This document shows positions 63,209 through 64,000 of a DNA stretch of 64,000 nt, one piece after another. The notes below the pieces were generated by a model. It was not told where the DNA came from, did not search any database, and saw nothing but the letters and a program-made list of their open reading frames with translations. How positions within the stretch are numbered: the stretch's first letter is position 1; every line of letters begins with the position of its first letter. A program made the position numbers and the translations under genes. The stretch comes from Micromonospora sp. DSM 45708 (GTDB taxonomy: Bacteria; Actinomycetota; Actinomycetes; Mycobacteriales; Micromonosporaceae), in contig NZ_CP154796.1 in assembly GCF_039566955.1 (NCBI RefSeq), positions 6,820,001 to 6,884,000 of the forward strand, in the 5' to 3' direction.

Positions 63209-64000
63209 ATGCCCGAGGTCTCTCCCCGCCGGCTCCGTTCCCTCGCCACCACGCTGGCTGTGGCGCTGACGCTCACCCTGGCCGCCGCCGCCGGCTGCGA
63301 CAACCGCCGCGAACCCCCGCTGCCCTCGGTGCTCGACAAGCTGCACGACTCGCACATCGACGGCCAGGCGAAGATCAAGATCGGGGTGTCGGAGACCGAG
63401 CCGCTGATGGGCGAGCTGCGCAACGGCGCGCACACCGGCTTCGACGTCGAGATCGCCCGCTACATCGCCGCCTCCCTCGGCTTCCAGGGCGAACAGCGCA
63501 TCCAGTGGGTGGCACTGGCCACCGAGGACCGCATTCCCGCGCTCCAGGGCGGCACCGTCGACCTGATCGTGTCGAGCTTCTCGATGACCGAGGAGCGCGA
63601 GAAGCTGATCAGCTTCGCCGGGCCGTACTTCGTCACCACCCAGGAGGTGATGGTGCCGACGCGGCTGCGCGACCAGGTCCGCACCATCGAGGACCTGCGC
63701 CGGCCGGGGCTGCGCGTCTGCACCAGCGGCGGCTCCACCACCGAGGCGGAACTGGAGAAGCACCAGATCCGGGCGTACGTGGTGAAGACCGTCGGCGACT
63801 GCGTGCGGGGCATCCGGGAGAAGCGGTACGACGCGGTCAGCTCCGACGAGACCATCCTGGCCGGCTTCCTCTCCCAGTACCCCACCGAGTTCGAGATCGT
63901 CGACATGCCGTTCGGCACCAGCGAGCTGCTCGGCGTCGGTGTGCCGATCGGCGATCCGGCGCTGCGTGACCTGGTCGCGTTCGCGCTCCAGAAGAGCTAC
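63209..64000 (+). CDS. Amino-acid (GlnH-like) substrate-binding lipoprotein, cut by window end
   Basis: The gene starts at ATG 63209 and continues past the right edge; 264 codons are present with no stop. It has a lipoprotein signal (TLTLAAAAGC, Cys30). The family 3 solute-binding fold follows: KIKIGVSETEPLMGELRNGA, TGFDVEIARYIAASLGF, LQGGTVDLIVSSFSMTEERE, SFAGPYFVTTQEVMV, KRYDAVSSDETILAG. In mycobacteria a glutamate/aspartate-binding GlnH is encoded with GlnX and the kinase PknG; whether these follow here cannot be seen. It could equally be an ABC importer subunit. Confidence 0.9.
   Translation, partial: MPEVSPRRLRSLATTLAVALTLTLAAAAGCDNRREPPLPSVLDKLHDSHIDGQAKIKIGVSETEPLMGELRNGAHTGFDVEIARYIAASLGFQGEQRIQWVALATEDRIPALQGGTVDLIVSSFSMTEEREKLISFAGPYFVTTQEVMVPTRLRDQVRTIEDLRRPGLRVCTSGGSTTEAELEKHQIRAYVVKTVGDCVRGIREKRYDAVSSDETILAGFLSQYPTEFEIVDMPFGTSELLGVGVPIGDPALRDLVAFALQKSY

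Overview
The window is high-GC actinobacterial DNA, most likely from Micromonospora or a close relative (Micromonosporaceae). This rests on the GC content, the frequent GTG starts, the order tRNA-Ser / SRP RNA / dnaX / ybaB / recR ... leuA ... lysC-asd, and a ponA2-whiB-ArsA pair-RidA-metallo-beta-lactamase block that matches Mycobacterium tuberculosis Rv3683 to Rv3677 as I recall it. No complete mobile element, IS or CRISPR array is visible.

Layout. (1) 1-3990 looks like the right end of an integrative element. It holds an excisionase-like DNA-binding protein, an HTH-TPR regulator paired with a PP2C-like phosphatase, and a ScoMcrA-like HNH endonuclease. It ends in a 3' fragment of a tRNA-Ser(CGA) gene, followed by a strong terminator. 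(2) 4061-11820 is a clade-specific stretch: a secreted protein of seven Cys-rich repeats, a pair of unknown proteins behind a 34-bp element that recurs at 35.3 kb, an ABC ATPase remnant, a zinc-ribbon HTH-TPR regulator coupled to a Nudix hydrolase, and a secreted GH26 mannanase with an operator inside its promoter. (3) 12071-16230 is core: tRNA-Ser(GGA), SRP RNA, dnaX, ybaB and recR. (4) 16415-22373 is a five-gene peptide/opine-type ABC importer operon. (5) 22428-30167 holds a secreted HNH lipoprotein, two MFS exporters, leuA with a Leu-codon leader peptide, a DUF5937/ArsR-type regulator and a nitroreductase. (6) 30252-41018 holds lysC-asd, a GAF-GGDEF protein divergent from a CpdA-type phosphodiesterase, a secreted 5'-nucleotidase and an MFS protein. 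(7) 41061-46495 holds a secreted Ig/DNRLRE-type protein, a Ca2+/H+ antiporter, a small HTH protein, tRNA-Pro(CGG), a metallophosphoesterase and a YqeY protein. (8) 46563-54949 is the cell-wall/redox block: PASTA class A PBP, WhiB, two Get3/ArsA ATPases, DUF4177, RidA and an MBL hydrolase. It runs into a giant adenylate cyclase-AAA-TPR protein. (9) 58625-64000 holds a membrane protein, a receptor Ser/Thr kinase, a repeat protein, a secreted Tap-type peptidase and the start of a GlnH-like binding lipoprotein cut by the window edge.

Working together: lysC, asd and leuA supply aspartate-family and branched-chain amino acids. leuA appears controlled by ribosome-mediated attenuation. Importer, peptidase and nucleotidase genes point to scavenging of peptides and nucleotides. 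Several second-messenger genes are present: a cyclase, a cyclic-nucleotide phosphodiesterase candidate and a diguanylate cyclase. Many gene ends carry long perfect hairpins that probably act as bidirectional terminators, and some look like members of repeat families.
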